62,594 nucleotides of DNA from the NCBI RefSeq assembly GCF_003725535.1, contig NZ_RJSF01000040.1:203415-266008 (forward strand), written 5' to 3'. Position numbers and translations under genes: made by a program. Position 1 is the stretch's first letter, and each line of letters opens with the position of its first letter. Positions 25,918 to 35,125 of this stretch are shown here, one piece after another. Source of the stretch: Nocardioides pocheonensis (GTDB lineage: Bacteria; Actinomycetota; Actinomycetes; Propionibacteriales; Nocardioidaceae). The notes below the pieces were generated by a model. That model saw only the letters and a list, made by a program, of their open reading frames with translations, had not been told where the DNA came from and did no database searches.

Positions 25918-26317
25918 GCCCGCGCCCGTCGAGGGGTACGCCCACGAGACCGGTCGCGGGTTCGGCCGCGTGCTGGTGTTCGTGTACGGCGTGCTCGCCT
26001 TCGCCGCCAGCGGTCGCGCGTCGTTCGAGCTGCTCGCGAAGTTCTCCGACGCCCCCGTCCCCTACGGCCTCTCGGTGCTGGCCGCCGTGGTCTACGTCGT
26101 GGCCACGTGGGCGCTGGCGACCAACCGTCGCCGGGTGGCCCTGCTCGCGGTCTGCTTCGAGCTCGTCGGTGTGCTCGCCGTCGGCTTCGGCAGCCTGCTG
26201 TGGACCAGCAAGTTCCCCGAGGCCAGCGTCTGGTCGGACTTCGGGATCGGCTACGGCTGCGTGCCGCTCGTGCTGCCGCTCGTCGGCCTCTGGTGGATCC
26301 TGCGCGGTTCGCGCTGA
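25910..26317 (+). CDS. small integral membrane protein
   Basis: 135 residues with four membrane segments (GRVLVFVYGVLAFAASGRASF; GLSVLAAVVYVVATWALAT; ALLAVCFELVGVLAVGFGSLL; CVPLVLPLVGLWWIL). It forms a translationally coupled pair with the preceding membrane protein. The W-[ST]-x-FGxGYGxVP stretch (VWSDFGIGYGCVPLVLP) recurs in actinobacterial homologues as far as I recall. Function unknown. Its stop is abutted by an R1 repeat. Confidence 0.8.
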   Translation: MSEPAPVEGYAHETGRGFGRVLVFVYGVLAFAASGRASFELLAKFSDAPVPYGLSVLAAVVYVVATWALATNRRRVALLAVCFELVGVLAVGFGSLLWTSKFPEASVWSDFGIGYGCVPLVLPLVGLWWILRGSR

Positions 26318-26388
26318 GGTTTCGGCAGGCTCAACCACCCGGCGGTCAGGCTCAACCACCCGACCCGGTGGTTGAGCCTGCCGAAACC
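26317..26388. repeat. inverted pair of R1 repeats with a third partial copy
   Basis: A direct R1 (26318-26338), a truncated one (GTCAGGCTCAACCACC, 26345-26360) and an inverted R1 (26367-26388) follow each other. The outer two can pair over about 20 bp and may act as terminator for the cysM operon. Confidence 0.9.
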
Positions 26389-26510
26389 TCGGATCGGTTA
26401 CCGGGTCCCGTGATGTGCGATCAGTCACACGCCGGAGCGCCCGGCCGGCGCTGCCGGCGATCGGCCGGCTCCCGGGGGAATGCCGGACGGACCGGTCTGC
26501 TTGTCCTCAC

Positions 26511-27764
26511 GTGAGCGATGCCGGGGACGAGCGTGAGACGCAGGGGTACGACGCGTCGACCCGGCACGTAGCGCTGGCGATCACGGCCCTCGCGCTCGGC
26601 GGCTTCGCGATCGGCACGACCGAGTTCGTCACGATGGGCCTGCTGCCGGAGATCGCCCACGGCATCGGCCAGTCGATCCCGCGGACCGGCCACGTCATCA
26701 CGGCGTACGCGCTCGGTGTGGTGGTCGGCGCCCCGGTGATCGTCGCACTCGGTGCCCGGTTGCCGCGTCGCGAGCTCGCGGTCGGTCTCGTGCTCGCCCT
26801 CGGTCTGGGCAACGCCGCGACCGCGATGGCACACGGGTACTGGCCGGTGATGGCCGCGCGCTTCCTCGCGGGGCTGCCGCACGGCGCCTACTTCGGGGTC
26901 GCCTCGCTGATCGCCGCGTCCCTGGTCAGCGCCGACCGCAAGGGTCGGGCCGTGAGCGGCGTGATGCTCGGGCTGTCCGTCGCCACCGTGGTGGGCGTGC
27001 CGGCCAGCACCTGGCTCGGCCAGCAGCTGGGCTGGCGCAGCGCGTACTGGGCCGTCGTCGCGATCGTGATCGTCACCGCTGGGCTCCTGCTCGCAGCCGT
27101 GCCGCACACCCGTGGCAACCGGGACGCCACCGTGACGGCGGAGCTGCGCGCGCTCAAGCGCCCGCAGGTGCTGTTCGCGGTCACCGCGGGCATGGTCGGC
27201 TTCGGCGGCATCTTCGCGATGTACAGCTACGTCGCGCCGCTGGTCACCCGGGAGGCCGACCTCGGCCGCGGGGCGATCCCGTGGTTCCTGCTCGCCTTCG
27301 GGATCGGCTCGGTGGCCGGCTCGTGGCTCGCGGGGCGCCTGGCCGACTGGGACGTGGAGCGCTCGATCGTCGGTGGCTTCGTCGCCGGGATCGCGGTGCT
27401 CGTCGCGGTCTGGCTGCTCGCCGGCGTACCGGTGGCGCTGTGGGTGCTCGTGCTCCTCGTCGGCCTGCTCGGGTCCGTGCTCGCCATCAACCTGCAGCTG
27501 CGGCTCATGCACGTCGCCGGCGACGCGGAGATGCTCGGCGCCTCGCTCAACCACTCCTCGCTGAACATCGCCAACGGGCTGGGCGCCTGGCTCGGCGCCC
27601 TGGTGATCGAGCAGGGCCACGGGTACCGCGCCCCGAGCCTGGTCGGGGCCGGGCTCGCGCTCGCCGGTCTGCTCGTGTTCCTGCTCGCGCTGCGCGTGCA
27701 GCGCCGCGCGGACGTGTCCGCCGACGCAACGCCGGCCGAGGTCGAGGTCGTCGCCTCGACGTGA
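26511..27764 (+). CDS. MFS transporter, DHA1 drug-exporter type
   Basis: 417 residues, twelve membrane segments. The opening ALAITALALGGFAIGTTEFV and the motif A variant LGARLPRRELAVG resemble the AraJ/Cmx (chloramphenicol exporter) group. The late segment LRLMHVAGDAEMLGASLNHS is also typical of it. Substrate unknown. GTG 26511 is chosen because the upstream part of the frame lacks hydrophobic or conserved sequence. Confidence 0.85.
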   Translation: MSDAGDERETQGYDASTRHVALAITALALGGFAIGTTEFVTMGLLPEIAHGIGQSIPRTGHVITAYALGVVVGAPVIVALGARLPRRELAVGLVLALGLGNAATAMAHGYWPVMAARFLAGLPHGAYFGVASLIAASLVSADRKGRAVSGVMLGLSVATVVGVPASTWLGQQLGWRSAYWAVVAIVIVTAGLLLAAVPHTRGNRDATVTAELRALKRPQVLFAVTAGMVGFGGIFAMYSYVAPLVTREADLGRGAIPWFLLAFGIGSVAGSWLAGRLADWDVERSIVGGFVAGIAVLVAVWLLAGVPVALWVLVLLVGLLGSVLAINLQLRLMHVAGDAEMLGASLNHSSLNIANGLGAWLGALVIEQGHGYRAPSLVGAGLALAGLLVFLLALRVQRRADVSADATPAEVEVVAST

Positions 27765-27814
27765 TCTCGGTCGCGATCCCACCGTCGGCGGCTCCGGACA
27801 ACTAGCCTTGCCCC

Positions 27815-28630
27815 GTGACGGACGCACCGATCGGCATCTTCGACTCCGGCTTCGGTGGGCTCACCGTGGCCCGGGCCGTGATCGACCAGCTGCCGCACGA
27901 GTCGGTCCTCTACCTCGGTGACACCGCCCGGCAGCCCTACGGCCAGAAGCCGATCGGCGAGGTCCGCGAGTACGCACTGGAGTGCCTCGACCACCTGGTC
28001 GACCAGGGCGTGAAGATGCTGGTCATCGCGTGCAACTCAGCGAGCGCCGCCGTGCTGCGCGACGCGCGCGAGCGGTACGACGTACCGGTCGTCGAGGTGA
28101 TCCTGCCGGCCACGCGGCGTGCGGTCGCCGCCACCCGCAACGGCCACATCGGGGTGATCTGCACCCGCGCCACCGCCGAGTCGCAGGCCTACGACGACGC
28201 CTTCGCCGCGGCCCCGCAGATCACGCTGACGACCCGGGCCTGCCCGAGGTTCGTGGAGTTCGTCGAGCGCGGAGTGACCGGCGGGGACGAGCTGCTGGCC
28301 GCAGCCCACGAGTACCTCGACCCGCTCGCGGCCGCGGGCGTCGACACGCTCGTGCTCGGCTGCACCCACTACCCGCTGCTCACCGGGGTGATCTCCTACG
28401 TCATGGGTGACGACGTCACGCTGGTCAGCAGCGCCGAGGAGTGCGCGAAGGACGTCTACCGGGTGCTCACCCAGCGCGAGCTCCAGCAGGACGCGGAGGT
28501 CGTGCCCGTGCACCGTTTCCTCACCACGGGCCAGCCGGAGGAGTTCGGCCGGATCGGCCAGCGCTTCCTCGGGCCCGAGCTGCAGAGCGTCGCGCAGTTC
28601 GCGGGCGGCGGGTGGGTGATGGCCCCATGA
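27815..28630 (+). CDS. murI: glutamate racemase
   Basis: 271 residues. Supplies D-glutamate for peptidoglycan. The two catalytic Cys are in [11 protein letters not shown] and [11 protein letters not shown], and the substrate loop is [16 protein letters not shown] 27815 is 6 nt after TAGCCT (27803-27808), so it probably has its own leaderless promoter. The stop overlaps the next start (ATGA). Confidence 0.96.
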   Translation: MTDAPIGIFDSGFGGLTVARAVIDQLPHESVLYLGDTARQPYGQKPIGEVREYALECLDHLVDQGVKMLVIACNSASAAVLRDARERYDVPVVEVILPATRRAVAATRNGHIGVICTRATAESQAYDDAFAAAPQITLTTRACPRFVEFVERGVTGGDELLAAAHEYLDPLAAAGVDTLVLGCTHYPLLTGVISYVMGDDVTLVSSAEECAKDVYRVLTQRELQQDAEVVPVHRFLTTGQPEEFGRIGQRFLGPELQSVAQFAGGGWVMAP

Positions 28631-29385
28631 GGCTGACCGTGGTCGGCTGCTCCGGCTCCTACCCGGGCCCCGACTCGCCGGCGAGCTGCTACCTCGTGGA
28701 GGCCGAGCACGACGACCGGACCTGGCGGATCGTGCTCGACCTCGGCAACGGCGCGCTCGGCGCGCTGCACCGGTACGCCGACCCGCTCACGATCGACGCC
28801 GTGCTGCTCTCGCACCTGCACGCCGACCACTGCATCGACCTGACCAGCTACTACGTGCTGCGCAAGTACCACCCGACCGGCGCCCGACCGCCAATCCCGG
28901 TCTACGGTCCCGACGGCACGCCGGGCCGGCTGGCCCGCGCCTACGACCTGCCGAAGTCCCCGGGCATGACCGAGGAGTTCACCTTCCACTACTACCCGGC
29001 CGGCTCGTTCACCATCGGGCCGTTCACGATCACCGCGCCGGAGGTGGCCCACCCCGTGCCGGCGTACGCGATGCGGATCGAGGCGGACGGCCGCACCCTG
29101 ACCTACTCCGGCGACACGGGGGTGTGCCCCAGCCTCGTCGACGTGGCGCGGGCAGCCGACCTCTTCCTGTGCGAGGCGTCCTTCGTCGAGGGCGGCGACA
29201 ACCCGCCGGACCTCCACCTGACCGGTCTCCAGGCCGGTCAGATGGCCACGGAGGCGTCGGTCCGCAGCCTGGTGCTCACCCACATCCCGCCGTGGCACGA
29301 CGCCCAGGTGATCCTCGCCGAGGCGGCCACGTCGTACGACGGTCCGCTCGAGCTCGCCGAGCCCGGCAAGACCTACGAGGTCTGA
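28627..29385 (+). CDS. metallo-beta-lactamase-fold hydrolase (Rv1339-like)
   Basis: 252 residues. Binuclear metal site in [10 protein letters not shown] (HxHxDH), with further ligands in [17 protein letters not shown] and [10 protein letters not shown]. Its place between murI and rph matches M. tuberculosis Rv1339, a related protein reported to act as an atypical cyclic-AMP phosphodiesterase; other members are annotated only as hydrolases. Translationally coupled to murI. Confidence 0.88.
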   Translation: MRLTVVGCSGSYPGPDSPASCYLVEAEHDDRTWRIVLDLGNGALGALHRYADPLTIDAVLLSHLHADHCIDLTSYYVLRKYHPTGARPPIPVYGPDGTPGRLARAYDLPKSPGMTEEFTFHYYPAGSFTIGPFTITAPEVAHPVPAYAMRIEADGRTLTYSGDTGVCPSLVDVARAADLFLCEASFVEGGDNPPDLHLTGLQAGQMATEASVRSLVLTHIPPWHDAQVILAEAATSYDGPLELAEPGKTYEV

Positions 29386-29388
29386 GCC

Positions 29389-29417
29389 GCGACCCTGCGA
29401 GGCACGAGCAGGGTCGC
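29389..29417. terminator. hairpin after the Rv1339-like gene
   Basis: Perfect 10-bp stem GCGACCCTGC / GCAGGGTCGC with a 9-nt loop, starting just after the stop codon. The same repeat block follows the ABC transporter operon at 10677, so it is a mobile or duplicated element serving as a likely terminator. Confidence 0.6.
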
Positions 29418-29488
29418 GACGCGAAGAGGTCGAGCGAGCCCGCGGCTGAGCCTGCGAAGCCGCGACGGCGGGCCGAGACCTGATCGCG

Positions 29489-29510
29489 GTGGTCGAGCCT
29501 GCCGAAACCT
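29489..29510. repeat. R1-like repeat
   Basis: GGTGGTCGAGCCTGCCGAAACC, an inverted R1 with one change, between two hairpins in the intergenic space. Confidence 0.85.
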
Positions 29511-29540
29511 GATCAAGGCCGCTGACGCGTCCTTGATCAG
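29509..29540. terminator. bidirectional hairpin at the end of the response regulator gene
   Basis: Perfect 10-bp stem CTGATCAAGG / CCTTGATCAG with a 12-nt loop. The right arm covers the stop codon of the minus-strand response regulator gene. Confidence 0.6.
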
Positions 29541-30196
29541 CCCAACCCCGCGTCGTGCACGCACAACGCGATCTGGACCCGGTTGTCGACCTCGAGCTTG
29601 GCGAACAACCGGCCGATGTGCGCCTTGACCGTCGGGACGCTGAGGTAGAGCTGCTGGGCGATCTCGGCGTTGCTCAGCCCGCGGCCGACGGCGAGGGCCA
29701 CGTCGCGCTCGCGCTCGGTGAGCCGCCCGATGCGGGTGAGCGCGGTCCGGTTCCGTTCGGGCGAGCGGTGCGCGGTGACCTGCTGGATCAGCGTGGTGGT
29801 CACGCTGGGGGAGAGCATCGGATCGCCCTCGGCGACTCTGTGCACCGCCGCGACGATGTCCTCGGGCGCCGTGTCCTTCAGCAGGAAGCCGCTGGCACCG
29901 GCGGCCAGCGCCCGCATGACGTAGTCGTCGGCGTCGAAGGTGGTCAGCACGATCACCTTCGGTGGGTCGGGCAGGGCCGACATCGCGGCGGTGGCCTCGA
30001 TGCCGTCCATCACGGGCATCCGGATGTCCATGAGCACGACGTCGGGCCGGTGCCTGGCGACCGCCGCGAGGCCGTCGCGCCCGTTGGCGGCCTGACCGAC
30101 CACCTCGAGCTGCTCGCCGCCGCCGAGGATCAGCGCGAGACCGCTGCGCACGAGCGGGTCGTCGTCGACGACGAGGATCCGGATCAGGTCGCCCAC
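29537..30196 (-). CDS. NarL/LuxR-type response regulator
   Basis: 219 residues. Receiver domain with acidic pocket ILVVDDDP, phosphoacceptor Asp in VVLMDIRMPVMDG and Lys in GFLLKDTAPED, then a LuxR HTH (LTERERDVALAVGRGLSNAE, LSVPTVKAHIGRLFAKL). GTG 30196 has GAGGA about 9 nt upstream and overlaps the kinase stop; ATG 30205 is an alternative. Partner of the adjacent DesK-type kinase; likely targets are the divergent ABC exporter genes. Confidence 0.92.
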   Translation of the reverse strand: MGDLIRILVVDDDPLVRSGLALILGGGEQLEVVGQAANGRDGLAAVARHRPDVVLMDIRMPVMDGIEATAAMSALPDPPKVIVLTTFDADDYVMRALAAGASGFLLKDTAPEDIVAAVHRVAEGDPMLSPSVTTTLIQQVTAHRSPERNRTALTRIGRLTERERDVALAVGRGLSNAEIAQQLYLSVPTVKAHIGRLFAKLEVDNRVQIALCVHDAGLG

Positions 30197-31350
30197 GGGA
30201 GCCATCCTCGCAGCGTGAACGCCCGGTCGCTCTCGTCGACGGTCAGGGTGCCGCCGGTGAGTGCCGCCCGCTCGCGCAGGCCGACCAGGCCCAGACCGGA
30301 GCCGGGCGCCCGACCACGGCTGATCCGGCCGACCGGCTTCGCGTTGCCGACCACGACGGTGATGCCGCGGTCGGCGTCGCCGGCGACGGAGACCGACACG
30401 TGCGTGCCGGCGGCGTGCTTGCGGGCGTTGGTGAGGGCCTCCTGCACGATCCGGTAGATCGTGCGGCCCACCTGCTCGGCGGGTCGGCCGCCGGACGGCA
30501 GGCGCTCGGCGTACTCGACGACCATGCCGCTGGTGCGGGCCTCGTCCATCAGCGTGTCGAGGTCGTCGAGGGTCGGCTGCGGCCGGTCCGGTACGCCGTC
30601 CTCGCCGCGCAGCATCCCGAGCACCTGCCGGAGGTCGGTCATCGCCTCGTGTGCCTTCGCCTGGATCAGCTGGGCGGTCTCCCGCACCTGCTCGGGCGGC
30701 AGGTCGGTGCGGTAGGCGAGCGCGCCGGCGTGCATCGTGACCAGGGAGATCCGGTGCGCGAGCACGTCGTGCATCTCGCGGGCGATCCGCTCGCGCTCCG
30801 CGGACTGCGCCTGCCCGACGCGTAGCTCTTGCTCGGCCTCTGCCTGGCGGGCACGCTCGCGCAGCGTCCAGATCAGCTCGCGCCGCGAGCCGACGTACAT
30901 GCCGAAGGCCACGATCGCGACCGTGACGACGACGGTGAAGGTGAAGGTGACCCACGCCGGGTCCTTGGAGCCGGCCGGCTGGTAGCTCGTGTAGATCTGC
31001 GAGCACACGATGTTGAGCAGCGCGATCGGGACGATCTGCCGGAGGTTGCGCCGGGTGAACAGCGACACCACCGCCAGCACGCCCGGGCCGGCCGACGACA
31101 GCGAGAACAGCCCGAACAGGGTCAGCACCAGCGCGGTGCCGAACGGCCAGCGCCGCCGGAAGTGCGTGATCCCGAACGACACCACCCCACCGGCGAGGTC
31201 GATCCAGAACCAGGGCGAGCCGCTCTGCCACTCGTGGATGCCGACGTCGGCCCACACGAGACCGGAGATCGCGAGTGCGAGCGCGTACCGCCAGACGTGG
31301 TCCCAGCGGGTCAGGGGAGGGTTGTAGGTCTCCGGGTCGGGCTCGAGCAC
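30184..31350 (-). CDS. DesK/LiaS-type sensor histidine kinase
   Basis: 388 residues. Several N-terminal membrane segments (up to about residue 155), then the HisKA_3 box REMHDVLAHRISLVTMHAG with the phospho-His, and a HATPase domain (YRIVQEALTNARKHA; GSGLGLVGLRERAALTGG). GTG 31350 is 6 nt after TAGCCT (minus strand, 31362-31357). Kinases of this class next to ABC-2 exporters often sense membrane or cell-wall stress. Confidence 0.92.
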   Translation of the reverse strand: MLEPDPETYNPPLTRWDHVWRYALALAISGLVWADVGIHEWQSGSPWFWIDLAGGVVSFGITHFRRRWPFGTALVLTLFGLFSLSSAGPGVLAVVSLFTRRNLRQIVPIALLNIVCSQIYTSYQPAGSKDPAWVTFTFTVVVTVAIVAFGMYVGSRRELIWTLRERARQAEAEQELRVGQAQSAERERIAREMHDVLAHRISLVTMHAGALAYRTDLPPEQVRETAQLIQAKAHEAMTDLRQVLGMLRGEDGVPDRPQPTLDDLDTLMDEARTSGMVVEYAERLPSGGRPAEQVGRTIYRIVQEALTNARKHAAGTHVSVSVAGDADRGITVVVGNAKPVGRISRGRAPGSGLGLVGLRERAALTGGTLTVDESDRAFTLRGWLPWAT

Positions 31351-31479
31351 GACCCAAGGCTAGGGACCCGGCGACCCCGGGAGCCAGTGACCACGGTCTG
31401 CGCGGCCCCTACTTTGGTCTGGGCGGTTCGATCCCGGCGGCCGATGTGCGCACCGGTGCCCCTCCGGGAGGATCGACCC

Positions 31480-32388
31480 ATGATCAAACTCGAAGGTGTG
31501 ACGAAGTCCTACGGTGGGTTCACCGCCGTCGACGACGTGTCCTTCACCGCGCAACCCGGCCGGGTCACCGGCTTTCTCGGGCCCAACGGTGCCGGCAAGT
31601 CGACCAGCATGCGGATCATGGTCGGGCTCACGCATCCCGACCGTGGCTCCGCGACCATCGGCGGCCACAAGTACGTCGACATCCCCAACCCCGGCCGCCA
31701 CGTGGGTGTGCTCCTGGACGCCTCCGCCCAGCACGCGGGTCGCACCGGCCGCGAGGTGCTCGCCGTGACGGCCCTGACCATGGGGCTGCCGGACTCACGG
31801 GTCGACGAGATGCTCGAGCTGGTCGGGCTCACCGAGACCGAGTCGAAGCGGCGGGTGCGCAACTACTCCCTCGGGATGCGGCAGCGCCTCGGCATCGCGA
31901 GCGCGTTCATGGCCGACCCGTCCGTCCTCATCCTCGACGAGCCGGCCAACGGCCTCGACCCCGCGGGCATCCACTGGATGCGCGGACTGCTCCGGTCGTA
32001 CGCCGAGCGTGGAGGCACCGTGCTGCTCTCCTCGCACCTGCTCCACGAGGTCGAGATGATCGCCGACGACATGGTCCTGATCGGCCGCGGTCGGATCGTC
32101 GCCCAGGGCACGAAGGCCGAGCTCCTGCAGACGCAGGGCACCTTCGTCCGCGCCGAGCACCCGCAGAAGCTGGCCGCCGCGCTCGCCGAGGCCGGCATCA
32201 CCGCGGCCGCCTCCGGCGACGGCCTGCGCACCGAGTCCGAGCCGGTCGAGGTGGGCCGCGCCGCCGCAGCTGCCGGGGTCGTCCTCGCCGAGCTGCGGCC
32301 GGCCGAGGGCGCCGGCCTCGAGGAGCTGTTCCTGCAGCTGACCGCCGACGACGCCCGTGAAGACATCAACCAGGGAGCCCTGTCATGA
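31480..32388 (+). CDS. ABC-2 exporter ATP-binding protein
   Basis: 302 residues of the DrrA/CcmA-like group. Walker A GPNGAGKSTSMRIM, signature YSLGMRQRLGIASAF, Walker B VLILDEPANGLDPAG, H-loop LLSSHLLHEVEMIADD. The C-terminal 70 residues form the exporter-type accessory region. ATG 31480 has GGGAGGA upstream. Divergent from the two-component system and coupled to the permease (ATGA). Confidence 0.93.
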   Translation: MIKLEGVTKSYGGFTAVDDVSFTAQPGRVTGFLGPNGAGKSTSMRIMVGLTHPDRGSATIGGHKYVDIPNPGRHVGVLLDASAQHAGRTGREVLAVTALTMGLPDSRVDEMLELVGLTETESKRRVRNYSLGMRQRLGIASAFMADPSVLILDEPANGLDPAGIHWMRGLLRSYAERGGTVLLSSHLLHEVEMIADDMVLIGRGRIVAQGTKAELLQTQGTFVRAEHPQKLAAALAEAGITAAASGDGLRTESEPVEVGRAAAAAGVVLAELRPAEGAGLEELFLQLTADDAREDINQGALS

Positions 32389-33191
32389 CCGCCACGACCT
32401 TCGCGCCCGACGACACGCTGGACATCTCGCAGACCCCGCGCACCCCGATGTCGCGGCTGGTCCGGGTCGAGCTCCGCAAGATGTGGGACACCCGGGCGGG
32501 CCTCTGGCTGCTGATCGCCATCGGCGCGATCACCGCCCTGGTGCTGCTGATCCAGATCTGGGTCGGTGCGGCGCAGGACCTGCACCTGACCTTCCACTCC
32601 TTCCTGACCTCGATGAGCATCCCGATGGGAATCCTCCTGCCAGTGCTCGGGATCATGTCGGTGACCAGCGAGTGGGGGCAGCGCACGGCCCTGGTGACCT
32701 TCACCCTCGAGCCGCACCGCTCGCGCACGATCATGGCCAAGCTGGCCTGCTCGGTTCTGCTCGCCACCGGCGCGGTCGTGCTCGGCCTGCTCCTCGGGCT
32801 GCTGGGCAACCTGCTGTTCGCGGCCGTCAACGGCGGCGCCCCCGTCTGGGGAGTGCCGGTGACCGAGGTGCTCGGCTTCTTCCTCCTGCAGCTCCTCGGG
32901 CTGCTGACCGGGTTCACCTTCGGCATGGTGCTGATCAACACCGCCGCGGCGATCGTCCTCTACTTCGTGTACTCGTTCGTGCTGCCGGGTCTGTTCGAGT
33001 GGGGCGCCCAGACGATCGGCTGGTTCCACGACGCCCGCCCGTGGTTCGACTTCAACTTCGCGCAGGCGCCGTTGGCCGACGCCAGCATGACCGGCAAGGA
33101 CTGGGCGCACCTGGCGGTCGGGGGTCTGATCTGGCTGGTCGTCCCGCTCGCCGTCGGCCTGCGCCGCGTGCTGCGCGCCGAGGTGAAGTGA
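32385..33191 (+). CDS. ABC-2 exporter permease
   Basis: 268 residues, six membrane segments after a cytoplasmic N-terminus (LVRVELRKMWDTRAGLWLLI). Contains the MSVTSEWGQRTALVTFTLEP segment typical of ABC-2 permeases, in which a polar loop follows the second membrane segment. Forms the exporter with the preceding ATPase. Substrate unknown; control by the divergent two-component system is likely. Confidence 0.9.
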   Translation: MTATTFAPDDTLDISQTPRTPMSRLVRVELRKMWDTRAGLWLLIAIGAITALVLLIQIWVGAAQDLHLTFHSFLTSMSIPMGILLPVLGIMSVTSEWGQRTALVTFTLEPHRSRTIMAKLACSVLLATGAVVLGLLLGLLGNLLFAAVNGGAPVWGVPVTEVLGFFLLQLLGLLTGFTFGMVLINTAAAIVLYFVYSFVLPGLFEWGAQTIGWFHDARPWFDFNFAQAPLADASMTGKDWAHLAVGGLIWLVVPLAVGLRRVLRAEVK

Positions 33192-33219
33192 CGGGTCCAC
33201 CTACGACGGCGCAGGCTAC

Positions 33220-33257
33220 GGACGGGTGGTGCCGGGCAGTCTCGGTGCCACCCGTCC
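33220..33257. terminator. bidirectional terminator between convergent genes
   Basis: GGACGGGTGG pairs perfectly with CCACCCGTCC, and the stem extends by four more pairs including two wobbles, leaving a 10-nt loop. It lies between the ABC permease (+) and the DUF5995 gene (-). Confidence 0.7.
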
Positions 33258-33272
33258 GCGCGGGTGGTGAGC

Positions 33273-34274
33273 TCAGTAGCTGTAGCCCCAGGGCGTCGCG
33301 TAGCCGAAGTCGTAGCGCATCGGCGGAGCGTCCCCGTTGTGGAGGGCGCAGTAGTTGTCACGCGGCACGGTCGAGGACAGCAACGGCACGTACGACTCGC
33401 TGTTGAGGATGCTCTGCGCGATCGTGTTCGCGTCGGCCTCGATGTTGGCGGACACGAGCGCGCGCGCCGCGTCGGTCGGCGCCGACACCAGCGCCTCGGC
33501 GTTGCGCCAGGCGTTCTCCCGCCAGTCCGAGACCATCTGGAACAGCGTCCAGTTGGCCAGTCCGAACGGGTCCTGGCTGTCGTCCATCGTCGGGTCGAAC
33601 CGCTGTGCGAACTCGGCGATCAGCGGCGCGGTGGCGTCGTAGAGCCACCTCTCCACGACGTCGTAGTCGGCCTTGCGCGACGTACCGTCGGGGGCCACGA
33701 GCCCGGAGGCCGCCATCACGTAGGGCAGGTCACGGTTGATGTGCGCGTTCATGCCGAGCAGGAGGTCGCCCGAGCCGCTGACCTTCTTGTTCTTCGCCGC
33801 GTCGAACGCGGTCAGCCAGGCCTGCGGGACGGCGGCGCGGTTGCCGCTGGTCCAGTTGTAGTAGGCGTCGGTGTAGTACCTCGCGAAGACCGCGTCGACG
33901 TGGTTGAAGTACGGCACGTCCTGGTAGTAGCCGGGGATGTCACGCGTGAACCCGTACAGCTGCGTCATCCGGACGTAAGCACGCGCGAACACCGCGTTGT
34001 GGCTGCAGCTCTTCGCGGTGTCGTCGGCGATCCGGCTCTCCTCCTTGAGCGTCGCCTTGAGACAGGTCGACCGGCCGGCGACGCAGTCGTTGTCGCTGGT
34101 CGGGACGTACTGGTCGGTCCAGCCGGCCAGGTACGACGACCACGGCACGTAGGGCAGCAGGTCGGCGTGCGCCGGCGTGCTGGTGGCCCCGACCGTCAGG
34201 AGTGACGCGACGACGATGGCGGAGACGACTCCGGCGACCGTCCGGGCACGATGTGCAAAGGACTGTACGAACAT
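33273..34274 (-). CDS. secreted DUF5995 family protein
   Basis: 333 residues. Signal peptide (VSAIVVASLLTVGATSTPAHA), then a helical domain with the family mark LLLGMNAHINRDLPYV. Five Cys in the mature part could form disulfides. It is probably secreted; no catalytic function is known for the family, although the His/Asn/Asp-rich helix resembles haemerythrin- or oxygenase-like metal sites. ATG 34274 has a purine-rich site upstream. A DtxR/IdeR-like iron box may lie in its promoter (34322-34340). Confidence 0.82.
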   Translation of the reverse strand: MFVQSFAHRARTVAGVVSAIVVASLLTVGATSTPAHADLLPYVPWSSYLAGWTDQYVPTSDNDCVAGRSTCLKATLKEESRIADDTAKSCSHNAVFARAYVRMTQLYGFTRDIPGYYQDVPYFNHVDAVFARYYTDAYYNWTSGNRAAVPQAWLTAFDAAKNKKVSGSGDLLLGMNAHINRDLPYVMAASGLVAPDGTSRKADYDVVERWLYDATAPLIAEFAQRFDPTMDDSQDPFGLANWTLFQMVSDWRENAWRNAEALVSAPTDAARALVSANIEADANTIAQSILNSESYVPLLSSTVPRDNYCALHNGDAPPMRYDFGYATPWGYSY

Positions 34275-34402
34275 CTGGCTCCCTCCCCAGGCAGCGTTCG
34301 ACGTAGGTCATCTTGGACCGGTGAGGTAAGCCTTGTCTGCACTGGTCTACTTCAGGGTGCCTACTGGTCCAGTCAGGTTGGGCAGTGTCTAGGCTCACCG
34401 TC

Positions 34403-35125
34403 ATGACACGCGCTGACGGCCGGGCCGACGACGAGCTCCGACCCATCAAGTTCACCCGCCACTGGCAGGACCACCCGGCCGGTTCCGTGCTGGTCGAGTT
34501 CGGCCGCACCAAGGTGCTGTGCGCCGCGTCGGCGTCGGTCGGCGTCCCGCGCTGGCGCCGCGACTCCGGCCTGGGCTGGGTCACCGCGGAGTACGCGATG
34601 CTGCCCTCGGCGACGAACACCCGCTCCGACCGCGAGTCGGTCAAGGGCCGCATCGGTGGGCGCACCCACGAGATCTCGCGGCTGATCGGCCGGTCCCTGC
34701 GCGCGGCGATCGACTACAAGGCCCTCGGCGAGAACACCATCGTGCTCGACTGCGACGTGCTCCAGGCCGACGGCGGCACTCGCACCGCCGCGATCACCGG
34801 TGCGTACGTCGCGCTGGCCGACGCGGTGGCGACCCTGCGTGAGAAGGGCGCACTCGCGGGTGATCCGCTCGTGCACTCGGTGGCGGCGGTCTCGGTCGGC
34901 ATCGTCGACGGCGTACCGCGTCTCGACCTGCCCTACGAGGAGGACGTGCGCGCCGAGACCGACATGAACGTCGTGATGACCGGCGCCGGCACGTTCGTCG
35001 AGGTCCAAGGCACCGCCGAGGGTGCGGCCTTCGACCGTGCCGAGCTCGACGCGCTGCTGTCCCTCGCCGAGAAGGGTTGTGCGGACCTGACCCGGCTCCA
35101 GCAGGAGGCCCTGCTCGGTGACTGA
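34403..35125 (+). CDS. rph: ribonuclease PH
   Basis: 240 residues. Phosphorolytic 3'-to-5' exonuclease for tRNA maturation. Typical RNase PH features: [20 protein letters not shown] at the N-terminus, [19 protein letters not shown], the [24 protein letters not shown] segment with phosphate-binding Arg, and [23 protein letters not shown] 34403 is 7 nt after TAGGCT (34390-34395), a leaderless-type start, so the longer frame is rejected. Confidence 0.96.
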   Translation: MTRADGRADDELRPIKFTRHWQDHPAGSVLVEFGRTKVLCAASASVGVPRWRRDSGLGWVTAEYAMLPSATNTRSDRESVKGRIGGRTHEISRLIGRSLRAAIDYKALGENTIVLDCDVLQADGGTRTAAITGAYVALADAVATLREKGALAGDPLVHSVAAVSVGIVDGVPRLDLPYEEDVRAETDMNVVMTGAGTFVEVQGTAEGAAFDRAELDALLSLAEKGCADLTRLQQEALLGD

